A stretch of DNA of 64,000 nt from Blautia sp. MSJ-19 (lineage in GTDB: Bacteria > Bacillota > Clostridia > Lachnospirales > Lachnospiraceae): positions 107,336 through 171,335 of the forward strand of contig NZ_JAHLQA010000004.1 in assembly GCF_018918125.1 (NCBI RefSeq), given 5' to 3'. Below are positions 1 through 7,770 of this stretch, piece by piece (position 1 is the first letter of the stretch; each line of letters starts with the position of its first letter). The translations under genes were made by a program, and so were the position numbers. The notes beneath the pieces were generated by a model. The model saw only the letters and a list, made by a program, of their open reading frames with translations, ran no database searches and was not told the DNA's origin.

Positions 1-1317
1 ACGCTGAAGTTCGCATCCGATACCATAATTGCCATTAATATCTTTCTGGAAATGATAAGCATTGGCAGCACAGCCGCCACTGCAGTAAAATCTTGCGAAA
101 CAGTCCTTGCAGGCTTCTTTTGTGTAAACATTGCATTTACCAAACTGATCACGGATCTCCGGATGCGTGATTCCCTCATCCACATTTCCCATAAGGAACT
201 GCTCTTCACCAACAAACTGATGACACGGATAGAAATCTCCCCACGGAGTTACTGCAAGATACTCGGTTCCTGAACCACATCCTGAGAGACGCTTGTAAAC
301 ACAAGGTCCACCGGTCAGGTCAATCATAAAATGGAAGAAATTGAAGCCCTTGCCGGCTTTTTCTCTGGCGATCATTTCTTTTGCCAGTGCATCGTATTCT
401 TCCTTGATCTGCGGAATATCTTCCTCACGGATTGCATACTCCTCGGTATCTGCCGCAACTACCGGCTCCACAGAGATCTGTTTGAAACCAAGGTCTGCCA
501 GATGCAGGACATCCTTTGAGAAGTCAAGATTATGATGGGTAAATGTACCACGCACATAATACTTATCCTGATTTCTGGATTCTGCAAATTTCTGGAATTT
601 CGGGATGACCAGATCATAGCTTCCTGCACCCTTACGGAATGGTCTCATATAATCGTGTACTTCCTTACGTCCATCCACACTGAGAACAACATTTCCCATT
701 TCTTTGTTACAGAATTCCATAACTTCGTCATTGAGCAGTACACCATTGGTCGTCAGTGTAAAACGGAACTTCTTATTGTGAAGCTTCTCCTGCTCTCTTC
801 CGTATGCTACCAGGTCCTTGACTACCTGCCAGTTCATCAGAGGTTCCCCTCCGAAGAAATCCACTTCCAGATTCCTTCTGGAACCTGAATTGGCAATCAG
901 GAAATCAAGTGCTTTCTTTCCAACTTCGAAGGACATCAGTGCTCTTCGGCCATGATATTCTCCTTCTTCAGCAAAACAGTATCGACAGGCCAGGTTGCAA
1001 TCATGGGCAATGTGCAGGCACAGTGCCTTTACTACTGTCTGTCGATTCTCCGTAAATTCTTCTATTATATTTTCGTATACATCTCTGGTAAATAACATCC
1101 CCTGTTCTTTCAGCTTCTCGCATTCGGAAACAGAAGTACGAATATCAGCTTCAGGATACTGGTCTTTTAATTTATCAACGATCTCCTGTTCTGAAAGTCC
1201 CTCTTCCATAAAAGGAAGAACTTCGTATGTCACAAGGTCTACCAGATGAATACACCCACTGTTAATATCCAGAACAATGTTGTAACCATTGCTCTGATAT
1301 CTATGAATCAGACTCAT
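1..1317 (-). CDS. scfB: SCIFF peptide radical-SAM maturase (3' end cut off by window)
   Basis: Radical SAM enzyme that installs thioether cross-links on the SCIFF peptide encoded just upstream. I translated 439 residues from the ATG at 1317; the stop lies outside the window. Seen: an N-terminal RiPP-recognition-like region (residues 1-90), the SAM cluster motif CNLACRYC with Cys107, Cys111 and Cys114, an FFGGEP motif, and a Cys-rich SPASM-type C-terminus (for example KDCFARFYCSGGC) that would bind auxiliary Fe-S clusters. Known family: SCIFF maturases sit next to a 46-residue six-Cys peptide in Clostridia, as here. Family proteins run slightly longer than 439 residues, so only a short tail is missing. 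Confidence 0.93.
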   Translation of the reverse strand, partial: MSLIHRYQSNGYNIVLDINSGCIHLVDLVTYEVLPFMEEGLSEQEIVDKLKDQYPEADIRTSVSECEKLKEQGMLFTRDVYENIIEEFTENRQTVVKALCLHIAHDCNLACRYCFAEEGEYHGRRALMSFEVGKKALDFLIANSGSRRNLEVDFFGGEPLMNWQVVKDLVAYGREQEKLHNKKFRFTLTTNGVLLNDEVMEFCNKEMGNVVLSVDGRKEVHDYMRPFRKGAGSYDLVIPKFQKFAESRNQDKYYVRGTFTHHNLDFSKDVLHLADLGFKQISVEPVVAADTEEYAIREEDIPQIKEEYDALAKEMIAREKAGKGFNFFHFMIDLTGGPCVYKRLSGCGSGTEYLAVTPWGDFYPCHQFVGEEQFLMGNVDEGITHPEIRDQFGKCNVYTKEACKDCFARFYCSGGCAANAYHFQKDINGNYGIGCELQR

Positions 1318-1360
1318 CTTTCTGAAAATCCTTTCCTGTAACTTTTTCTTTCATAAGAAT

Positions 1361-1386
1361 AAGCAGCGGATTTCACTCCGCTGCTT
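1361..1386 (-). terminator. Hairpin between scfA and scfB, attenuator-like
   Basis: On the minus strand AAGCAGCGGA pairs with TCCGCTGCTT around a six-base loop, followed by a poor T-run (ATTCTT). It lies just after the SCIFF stop and before scfB. A strong hairpin with a weak U-tract in this place would leave the peptide mRNA in excess over the maturase mRNA; that role is inference. Confidence 0.5.
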
Positions 1387-1407
1387 AACTGAATGTTCTG
1401 AACCTGC

Positions 1408-1548
1408 TTATTTGTTCTCGCAGCTCTGATTTCCTACAGTACAGGAAGTTTTGCATGCTGACTGGCAAGATGTCTGACATTCACCGCATCCACCTTTTTT
1501 TACTGTGTTCTGCAGATTCTTTGTATTTAATGTTTTGATATGTTCCAT
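1408..1548 (-). CDS. scfA: SCIFF peptide (six cysteines in forty-five), ribosomal peptide precursor
   Basis: Precursor of 46 residues beginning MEHIKTLNTKNLQ. The second half carries six Cys (GGCGECQTSC, QSACKTSC, then GNQSCENK) interleaved with Thr/Ser acceptors, which is the SCIFF hallmark. The start at 1548 is chosen over an in-frame ATG 18 codons earlier because AAGGAGGG lies at 1556-1563, seven bases ahead of it, and because it gives the usual family length. The maturase follows on the same strand. SCIFF peptides are close to universal in Clostridia and their final role is not settled. Confidence 0.95.
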   Translation of the reverse strand: MEHIKTLNTKNLQNTVKKGGCGECQTSCQSACKTSCTVGNQSCENK

Positions 1549-1623
1549 TATATATCCCTCCTTATGTATAGTTATCTGGGCATAGTATAGCATAAAACTC
1601 ATCCAATTAAAAGCATTTTTTTA

Positions 1624-1974
1624 TCAGGACAACATACCTCCGAGAGTTCCTCCGCCCAGACACATACAAAATGTTGTTATCGCATGTTGAAGACTCATAT
1701 CCCATTTTCTCTGTACTGCAAAAGATACTCCGGCAAGCAGAACGAAATAACAGATTCCGACGAGCAATCCCCAACGATATTTGTCTTTTCTCAATATTTT
1801 TCCGGCCAGAAATCCACCTGCCAGACAGGATACCACATAAATCGTCAGAATTCCTGCAGTAACTGGTCCTTTACCTATATCGAGCTTAAAAACCAGCAAT
1901 GCCAGCAGCAACAGACAGATTCCTGACAGTGCATATGCCAGAAACAGAGATCTCAAAATCGCCTTTATTTTCAT
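1624..1974 (-). CDS. TIGR04086/DUF3792 small membrane protein
   Basis: Protein of 116 residues with four predicted membrane segments (about 8-30, 38-58, 66-87 and 96-115), Gly-rich at the last one (CLGGGTLGG). It matches the TIGR04086 (DUF3792) putative membrane protein family, which I recall as commonly neighbouring SCIFF genes, as it does here. No enzymatic motif is visible and the function is unknown. Its ribosome binding site GGGAGGG lies inside the 3' arm of the terminator hairpin of the gene upstream. Confidence 0.82.
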   Translation of the reverse strand: MKIKAILRSLFLAYALSGICLLLLALLVFKLDIGKGPVTAGILTIYVVSCLAGGFLAGKILRKDKYRWGLLVGICYFVLLAGVSFAVQRKWDMSLQHAITTFCMCLGGGTLGGMLS

Positions 1975-1975
1975 A

Positions 1976-2010
1976 AAAAAGCCCTCCCATACAGATATAT
2001 GGAAAGGCTT
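1976..2010 (-). terminator. Strong intrinsic terminator that also covers the next gene's RBS
   Basis: Minus strand: arms AAGCCTTTCCAT and ATGGGAGGGCTT (1999-2010 and 1979-1990) form a 12-bp stem with two G-U pairs, then TTTTTT. The wobble pairs only work in the minus-strand RNA, so it belongs to the surface-protein gene. The T-run touches the ATG at 1974, and the GGGAGGG in the 3' arm is the only good RBS for that gene. Confidence 0.85.
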
Positions 2011-2031
2011 CTCTATATATGTATCCCAGAG

Positions 2032-3666
2032 TTATTTATTTTTCTTTCTCAGATAAACCAGTACCCCAATGATCACCACCGCAGCAACTCCGAGAATTAC
2101 AAACGGAAGTATCGGTGTATTGTCTCCGGTACGTACTGCCTTTACAGAATTTCCTGAATTATCTTGCTCGCTCTGATCCGAAGACGCTTCCTGATTCTCC
2201 TGAGCAGCCGATGCATCTGTTTCATCTGCTGATGCATCACCATTGCTCTCTGCTGTAGTATTTGTACTGTTGTCTGAATCTTCGGATGAAGCAGGTGTCT
2301 GCGTAATGTCAACAGAAGACGTTGTCTCAGCTGCTACAGTTGCCTCCGGTGTAGTCGCCGTATCCGAACCTGTACCTGCCGAATAACTTCCATCCTCAAT
2401 TTTCTCACCTACCAGAGCCTTGCTTCCTGCAATGCCAAACGGACTGAAAGAATGTGTACTGAATACCATTGTGCTTCCGTCTACGCTCGGAACAATCGTT
2501 TCCATGGCTCCGCTGTCCAGGATGTGTTCAATCGTATAATCATAGCCTGCTTTTACCGGTACAGTGACACTGAGATATTCTCCATCCGGAATTTTGTATT
2601 CTGTATCATTTTTCAAATCCCACAGTTCAAATTCATAAGATTTAAATACATTTGCTTCCAGCTCATTGGTAAATTCATAATTTTCTCCACTGGCTACACG
2701 GAACTGCACATACCATGGCAGATTAATTCCGGACACAGTAATTCCGTTGCTGGTATGATTGATTTCTGCCTGCTGTGCCTTTTCTTCATCAGAAAGATCA
2801 TCTTCTGCGGTCTGTTCACGGTCATCTGCAGAAATATCTTTTTCTGTGCCATCAAAAATATTATCTTTATCAGCTTCCGGCGTAACCGTTGCTTCCGGTG
2901 TCTGCGTCGGCTCTGTCTTTGCTTCCTCTGTCGGGACCGCGGTTACTTCCTGCTGTACTTCCTCTGCTGCCGGAGTTTCCGTAATTTCCGGAGATTCTTC
3001 TTTTTCTGCAGTTTTTGTATCTTCTATTGCCCCTTCTGTCACTTCCGGAGTTTCTGTAATCTCTGGTGTCTCTTCTGCCGGTGCCTCTTCTGCTGTTTTT
3101 TCTTCCGGGGCAACAGTCTCATCTGTCTGCGCCGGCACCTCTGTATTCTCCGAAGAAGCCGTATCCTCTTCCTTTACCTCTGCATCATCCTGTGCTTCTT
3201 CTGTGTCAGCTGCTGTGTTTTCTGTTTCACTGTATGTTTCATCTGTATTCTTTTCTGATTCACTCTCCGTGTCTTCACCACTCTCATGATCAGAATCCTC
3301 ACTGATACTGCTGACAACCACCGTCACATTGCTGTAAATTGCATCAGACTTTCCATCCCAGCCGGAAATCTTAGCCAGATCTGCCGTATTATATGGATGG
3401 AAAACCACTTCATAAGTCTGTACACGCTCTGACGGTACACTGGACGCATCAGCCCAGGAAAGTGTTCCATATTCACTTGTCGGAAGCCCAATTTCCGAAA
3501 GAGGAACCGGCTGATCCACTGTAACATTATCAGGTATCAGGCTGCTGACCTGAACATTCGCTGTACTGTCTCCCATAACCACAGATGCAGGAACCTGTCC
3601 TGTCACAAGTATTGCCGCCAACGCTGCTGCAGTTATAAACTGCATGTTCTTCCTCTTCTTCATCAT
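2032..3666 (-). CDS. Cell-surface protein with Glu/Thr/Pro-rich stalk
   Basis: 544 residues. Signal peptide at 1-28 (MMKKRKNMQF, then a hydrophobic run ending near VPASV). A globular part at about 30-120 holds Ig-like phrases such as GTLSWADASS and QTYEVVFHPYNT. Residues 120-290 are an acidic, low-complexity stalk with recurring ITETPE/VTEG/TPEAT units. A second folded part spans about 300-420, then a Ser/Thr-rich spacer, and a C-terminal RTGDNTPI segment, membrane helix and RKKNK. This resembles a surface anchor but lacks a true LPxTG; TGD-type tails are common on Lachnospiraceae surface proteins. Ligand unknown. RBS GAGGTG precedes the start. Confidence 0.8.
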   Translation of the reverse strand: MMKKRKNMQFITAAALAAILVTGQVPASVVMGDSTANVQVSSLIPDNVTVDQPVPLSEIGLPTSEYGTLSWADASSVPSERVQTYEVVFHPYNTADLAKISGWDGKSDAIYSNVTVVVSSISEDSDHESGEDTESESEKNTDETYSETENTAADTEEAQDDAEVKEEDTASSENTEVPAQTDETVAPEEKTAEEAPAEETPEITETPEVTEGAIEDTKTAEKEESPEITETPAAEEVQQEVTAVPTEEAKTEPTQTPEATVTPEADKDNIFDGTEKDISADDREQTAEDDLSDEEKAQQAEINHTSNGITVSGINLPWYVQFRVASGENYEFTNELEANVFKSYEFELWDLKNDTEYKIPDGEYLSVTVPVKAGYDYTIEHILDSGAMETIVPSVDGSTMVFSTHSFSPFGIAGSKALVGEKIEDGSYSAGTGSDTATTPEATVAAETTSSVDITQTPASSEDSDNSTNTTAESNGDASADETDASAAQENQEASSDQSEQDNSGNSVKAVRTGDNTPILPFVILGVAAVVIIGVLVYLRKKNK

Positions 3667-3868
3667 AATCTTCGCACCTCAATCTATTTTAACCATTCAC
3701 TAATGACTTGTTCTATTTTATCATACAATATATTTATTCTGTAATATACAAACTTTTATTGTTTCGTAAAGATTTTGTAACACAATATTTTATTTTACGA
3801 CACAAGCATTATATCACAGTTCTACTTTTTTCGACACCCCCAAATTATTTTTTTTATATTTACACATA

Positions 3869-4459
3869 TCACATCATTAGTGAGAATTGCGTGACGATTC
3901 TGTTTACTTCTGCCAGCACTTCTTTTATTCCCTTTTCAGACTCTGTCCAGTTCTCCCTGGTAATTCCATCTACACAACAGGGGCATACCCGAAATTCCAC
4001 TTCCGGATATGCCCTCTGGTAATACATAAGTGCTCTTCTTGCATGATAATTCTTGCAACAGATAATTGCCTTCCTTATTATAATACCCGCCGCATCTGTA
4101 ACTTTTTTGGAAAGTTTCGCATTTTCCCATGTAAAAGTAGCCTCATCTTCACGCAGGACTGCCTTTTCCGGAACGCCATTCTTTATCAGAACATCTCTTA
4201 AAAACTCCCACTCTGTGGAATAATTTCCATTGTAATGTTTCTGTCCTGACAATACTCCTGCGAACTTCCCGACAGAAATACTGTATTTTCCACTTGGCAA
4301 TACCAGTGAGGCATATCCTTCACGATAAAGTTCTGCCGCTTTTTCTGCCATCTGGGAATATCCGTTTCCCGGAACAAAAATAATATCTGCTCTCTCCGGC
4401 CGATCCTCTGCAAAAATAAAGTTTCCTGTTTCTTTTATGAATTCTTCGTACATATCCAA
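3869..4459 (-). CDS. YdcF/DUF218 family protein
   Basis: 196 residues matching the YdcF-like (DUF218) fold: an early strand ADIIFVPGNGYSQ, a middle EDEATFTWENA motif (the family's conserved E-x(2)-A-x-(S/T)-T-x-EN type signature) and AIICCKNYHARRALMYYQRAYP. No signal peptide or membrane segment, so this is a cytoplasmic version. The family is linked to envelope or nucleotide-related chemistry but the reaction is not established. It lies just downstream of the amidase gene and probably shares its transcript. Confidence 0.85.
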   Translation of the reverse strand: MDMYEEFIKETGNFIFAEDRPERADIIFVPGNGYSQMAEKAAELYREGYASLVLPSGKYSISVGKFAGVLSGQKHYNGNYSTEWEFLRDVLIKNGVPEKAVLREDEATFTWENAKLSKKVTDAAGIIIRKAIICCKNYHARRALMYYQRAYPEVEFRVCPCCVDGITRENWTESEKGIKEVLAEVNRIVTQFSLMM

Positions 4460-4479
4460 ACCTTCTCTTTTTGTATGAT

Positions 4480-5244
4480 TTATTTTGTCACGATCACCGT
4501 ACTGTATCCGGCATCTCTGAGTCGCTGTTCCATATTGATTGCATTGCCAAGCTGCTGAAAAGCTCCTACCTGTACCTTATACAGATCATTTTCCTGCAAA
4601 AGGAATGCCGGATATCCCTGATCTGTCAGCTGATACAGCATTCGGTCCGCATTTTCTCTGTTGCGGAACGCGCCTGTCTGAACACGATAGTACAACGGTG
4701 ATTCTATCGTTTCTTCGGACAGTGTACCAAGAATCGCATTCGCAATTGCTCTGGCAATTTCATCCTTTTTTTCATCATACAGGGCATTGTCTGCATCCGA
4801 GTTCAAAAAGCCGGTTTCAATCAACAATGCCGGCATTCGGGTTCGCCTCAGAACCACAAGTCCCGGTCTCTCCTTTACACCGATTTCTCGAAATCCAAGC
4901 TCACCCAATGCCCCGACAATATTCTGTGCCATCTGATATTTAATGCCACTTTTATCATACACCAGCACTTCAACGCCCTGATACTGGTTATCTTCCGGGC
5001 TGCTGTTACGATGAAAAGAAATAAAATAATCCGCACCTGCCTCATTCGCCATACGTGCCTTCTCAAACGGTGTCTGATAGCGATCGTCAGTTCTAGTATA
5101 TACCACATCCACGCCATTGTCTTCAAGGATTTTTCCTACTGCAAGCGCCAGTGCCAGATTATCATCTTTTTCCTTTCTTCCATTATATATAGCACCGGGA
5201 TCTGTTCCTCCATGCCCCGCATCCAATACAATCTTATAAGCCAA
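4480..5244 (-). CDS. N-acetylmuramoyl-L-alanine amidase (Amidase_3) with SPOR domain
   Basis: Zinc peptidoglycan amidase. The N-terminal part (residues 1-175) has the Amidase_3 signatures IVLDAGHGGTDPGA, FISFHRNSS and LLIETGFLNSDAD (metal-binding His and Glu). The last ~70 residues form a SPOR domain (YYRVQTGAFRNRENADRM, YKVQVGAFQQ) that binds glycan denuded of stem peptides. No signal peptide is visible, as in the mother-cell-type CwlD/CwlC amidases. I choose the TTG at 5244 (254 aa) because AGGAG sits eight bases before it; an earlier TTG at 5250 would leave only two bases of spacing. Confidence 0.9.
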   Translation of the reverse strand: MAYKIVLDAGHGGTDPGAIYNGRKEKDDNLALALAVGKILEDNGVDVVYTRTDDRYQTPFEKARMANEAGADYFISFHRNSSPEDNQYQGVEVLVYDKSGIKYQMAQNIVGALGELGFREIGVKERPGLVVLRRTRMPALLIETGFLNSDADNALYDEKKDEIARAIANAILGTLSEETIESPLYYRVQTGAFRNRENADRMLYQLTDQGYPAFLLQENDLYKVQVGAFQQLGNAINMEQRLRDAGYSTVIVTK

Positions 5245-5255
5245 TTTCAAAACTC

Positions 5256-5287
5256 CTGACTGCTTTTTAATTAGTATATGCAGTCAG
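5256..5287 (-). promoter_or_regulatory. 8-bp inverted repeat next to the amidase RBS
   Basis: CTGACTGC (5256-5263 on the plus strand, read CCTGACTGC) is repeated inverted at 5280-5287 with 16 bases between. The downstream arm in the mRNA abuts the AGGAG of the amidase gene, so a leader hairpin could limit translation, or the DNA could be an operator. No regulator can be named. Confidence 0.35.
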
Positions 5288-5312
5288 CATGTAAACGCAT
5301 CCCCCTCTCTTT

Positions 5313-6239
5313 TCAGCAATAACTGAACTGACCGGTTTCTCTGTCATAATGATAGACATAATAGGTAAGAAAATCTTCCTCCGGTGTTGTCTCTCTCACA
5401 GTCTCCGCCAGTACCTCTTTCAGATTTGCCGGATCTGCCGTCCGTTCACTATGGATCATTACTTCATGAATGCTGGTAAACACCATATAAAAACTGCCAT
5501 CCAAAAGTTCACTCAGGCGCTGTGCCACTCCCGGAAGAAAAACTGCCACCGCTCCATTCGTCCTCAGCGATGTACTCAGACAATTTCCTATCACGTCCTT
5601 TTTTAACGGCTGGTCAAACAACAGATTCATAAAATTCTCTCCCTCATAATTAATATTATAGAGAAGCTTCTCCCAACAGTAAATTCTGGGCGGCGAAATA
5701 AAATATGTATTCAGAAGTGCATCATTGAACACCGTCTGTTCGTCTTTATTCCACTGTTTCAGCACATGCTGTTTGATCTTCACACTGGTATTGCATCCAT
5801 CCAGTTCTCCCATACGTGCATATAAAACCAGTGCAATATCACCGATTCTGCGATAAACCGCCTGCTTCAGCTCCTCCTGATATTTCACTGCATTCAAAAG
5901 ACGTATAAAAAGATCATCCTTGATCTTATCGTACTCCTCAAGGTCCTTGCTCTTTTCGAAACATTCTGATTCTGCGATCGCATCCAATCTCCGAAGGACT
6001 TCCTGTACAATACTTTCCATGCTCCATCCATTCTGATAGGCTTCATAAAGATCCTGCACATAAAGTGCACAGACCTCATAGACACCCTCTCGCTGTCTGT
6101 TCTTTAACAGCAGGCGGTCGCCCGAAGTCGGTGGATATTCTTCCGCAGTCTTATAGCAGATCATTTCCTCCTCATATGCAGTTGCTTTGAGAAGATTCTG
6201 TCGAAGATCATCCACAAAAATTTCGTATCCGTTTTCCAT
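5313..6239 (-). CDS. DUF5688 family protein
   Basis: 308 residues from MENGYEIFVDDLRQNL. The C-terminal segment TSLRTNGAVAVFLPGVAQRL followed by FTSIHEVMIHSE is typical of the DUF5688 family of Lachnospiraceae. The protein is acidic and soluble without signal peptide or membrane segment; no catalytic motif is visible. The start at 6239 is supported by GAGG seven bases upstream; a longer reading frame to 6422 would run through a terminator hairpin and is rejected. Function unknown. Confidence 0.8.
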   Translation of the reverse strand: MENGYEIFVDDLRQNLLKATAYEEEMICYKTAEEYPPTSGDRLLLKNRQREGVYEVCALYVQDLYEAYQNGWSMESIVQEVLRRLDAIAESECFEKSKDLEEYDKIKDDLFIRLLNAVKYQEELKQAVYRRIGDIALVLYARMGELDGCNTSVKIKQHVLKQWNKDEQTVFNDALLNTYFISPPRIYCWEKLLYNINYEGENFMNLLFDQPLKKDVIGNCLSTSLRTNGAVAVFLPGVAQRLSELLDGSFYMVFTSIHEVMIHSERTADPANLKEVLAETVRETTPEEDFLTYYVYHYDRETGQFSYC

Positions 6240-6302
6240 ATTCAATTCCTCATCTTTCCTGAATAATTCGGGCGACTTGCCCATGATATAAATAGATTTA
6301 TT

Positions 6303-6332
6303 AAAAAAAAGAAGGAAGCAGACGCTCCCTTC
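6303..6332 (-). terminator. Intrinsic terminator upstream of DUF5688 gene
   Basis: Minus strand GAAGGGAGC-GTCT-GCTTCCTTC forms a 9-bp stem followed by eight T. It ends the phosphatase transcript or a leader RNA. A second hairpin (GCTGTAT arms at 6340-6346 and 6354-6360, loop of seven) precedes it, so a short structured RNA or riboregulator cannot be excluded. Confidence 0.8.
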
Positions 6333-6436
6333 AAGAGTTGCTGTATATCGAGCATACAGCATATTTTCTGTTATGTAAAGAAAATCCGTTCGACAAAAGT
6401 CGCTGAAAACAACAACTTCCAATTATCTGTTTCTTA

Positions 6437-6919
6437 TTATAAAGTTATTTCTCCCTTGTTTTCCAAGTACTTCAGAAATCCCTCACAGCCCCTGATCACA
6501 TCACGGTAAGTGCTTTCAAAATTCCCGGTATACCATGGATCCGCAATATCACCCGGCTGTTCTGCATAGTCCAGCAGAAGACTTACTTTATGTTCCGGAT
6601 CACTGCCGAGGATTCGAAGCATATTTCTTCGGTTCCTCTCTTCCATTCCAATCAGATAATCATATCTGTCATAATCTGCCTTCTTCATCTGCACAGCACG
6701 CTTTCCCTCGCAGGAAATTCCATGTTTTGCCAGTTCACGTTTTGCCGGTGGATATACCGGATTACCGATGCCATTCCAGATTTCCTCTGTGCTCGTTGCT
6801 GCAGATGCGATATAGAAATCCGACTGTAGTTGTTTTTTGTTAACCATGTCTTTGAAGATGAATTCCGCCATTGGGGAACGACAGATATTTCCCAGGCACA
6901 CGAATAAAACTTTTATCAT
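6437..6919 (-). CDS. Low-molecular-weight protein-tyrosine phosphatase
   Basis: 160 residues with the P-loop VCLGNICRSPMAE (C8-x5-R14-S) and the general-acid segment IADPWYTGNFESTYRDV (Asp near residue 127). This is a cytoplasmic phosphotyrosine phosphatase; in Firmicutes such enzymes often act on tyrosine-phosphorylated capsule or arginine-phosphate targets, but no kinase gene is adjacent to tell which. It lies downstream of the SRA-like gene on the same strand. Confidence 0.93.
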   Translation of the reverse strand: MIKVLFVCLGNICRSPMAEFIFKDMVNKKQLQSDFYIASAATSTEEIWNGIGNPVYPPAKRELAKHGISCEGKRAVQMKKADYDRYDYLIGMEERNRRNMLRILGSDPEHKVSLLLDYAEQPGDIADPWYTGNFESTYRDVIRGCEGFLKYLENKGEITL

Positions 6920-6979
6920 TACCTCTGTTCTCCTTAACTTGCCTTTGTCTGATTTTTTATATCCACAAACTTTCTTTTC

Positions 6980-7738
6980 TCAAAGAAACTCAAGCATCTT
7001 ATTTCTCATGCAGAATTCATATCCCAGTTTCTTTGTCCCTGCCTTTGCAAACGCAATCTCTATGGAGGCTCCGCTGATAGCAGTAATCGTTCCTGTACCA
7101 AACTTTTTATGTTTCACATTCCTGCCGACAATGTCCTGTGGAATCGTCATTTCCTGATCTGTTCCTGATTGCGGTACAGTTATTCTTGATGCATACGGAG
7201 ATTTGTATATATTCCTTTTCTTTTCCTCCATCAGCTTCACATATGCGGCATCAACTTCTTTTCCACGCTTTTTGTAATCTTCCATATCTTCGAACACAAA
7301 CATCTGTGGTTTTCTTACTTCACTGTCTGCAACCGGACGCACGGGGAATTTCCATACATTGCGCGGTACGCCGTCTTCCCCGGGCTGTATTTCCGTATAT
7401 GGCTCCTCAGTCAGCTCTACCCTGCCGCAGAAAATGTACTCCTCCATCTCCATAGCTTCAAACAGATACACTTCCGTTCCCGTCTGGCTGCTCTCTGCCA
7501 GCACTGCATTATGTCCCGACTGAATATCCTGATCGCCCTTCAATCCTTCGCCTGCATAATGCAGCACTCCGCCAATCCATTTGTCATGATACATGCCTTT
7601 GGTATAGTCCGAAATGATAACCAAAATTCCCGGAATCTTTGAGTTTCTCATATCTCCAGCTTTATCACATTGAAACGTATCCACAAGCTCTGTATTTCTC
7701 AATATCTGTCCAACTTTCAGTTCAGAAATCATTTTCAT
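6980..7738 (-). CDS. Protein with SRA-like N-terminal and UvrD-type Tudor-like C-terminal modules
   Basis: 252 residues, cytoplasmic. Residues ~35-140 resemble the SRA-like domain found in ScoMcrA-type enzymes (HYAGEGLKGDQDIQSGHNAV, then EVYLFEAMEMEEYIFCGRVEL), a fold that reads modified bases. Residues ~205-245 hold HKKFGTGTITAISGASIEI, the small beta-barrel module found at the C-terminus of UvrD/PcrA helicases. No nuclease motif is visible. Start at 7738 follows AAGGAG. Seen: the two motif blocks; inference: a reader of modified or damaged DNA. A metabolic function cannot be excluded. Confidence 0.55.
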   Translation of the reverse strand: MKMISELKVGQILRNTELVDTFQCDKAGDMRNSKIPGILVIISDYTKGMYHDKWIGGVLHYAGEGLKGDQDIQSGHNAVLAESSQTGTEVYLFEAMEMEEYIFCGRVELTEEPYTEIQPGEDGVPRNVWKFPVRPVADSEVRKPQMFVFEDMEDYKKRGKEVDAAYVKLMEEKKRNIYKSPYASRITVPQSGTDQEMTIPQDIVGRNVKHKKFGTGTITAISGASIEIAFAKAGTKKLGYEFCMRNKMLEFL

Positions 7739-7770
7739 AGGCTTTTTCTCCTTCTTTTAGATTGCCACTA

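Noticed and set aside
1361..1386. Possible CRISPR-like or REP repeat in the AAGCAGCGGA hairpin
   Set aside because: Only one copy seen; better explained as an intergenic hairpin.
2452..3305. Long plus-strand ORFs rich in Cys/Phe/Ser opposite the surface-protein gene
   Set aside because: They mirror the repetitive acidic codons of the minus-strand gene, lack RBS and show no family features.
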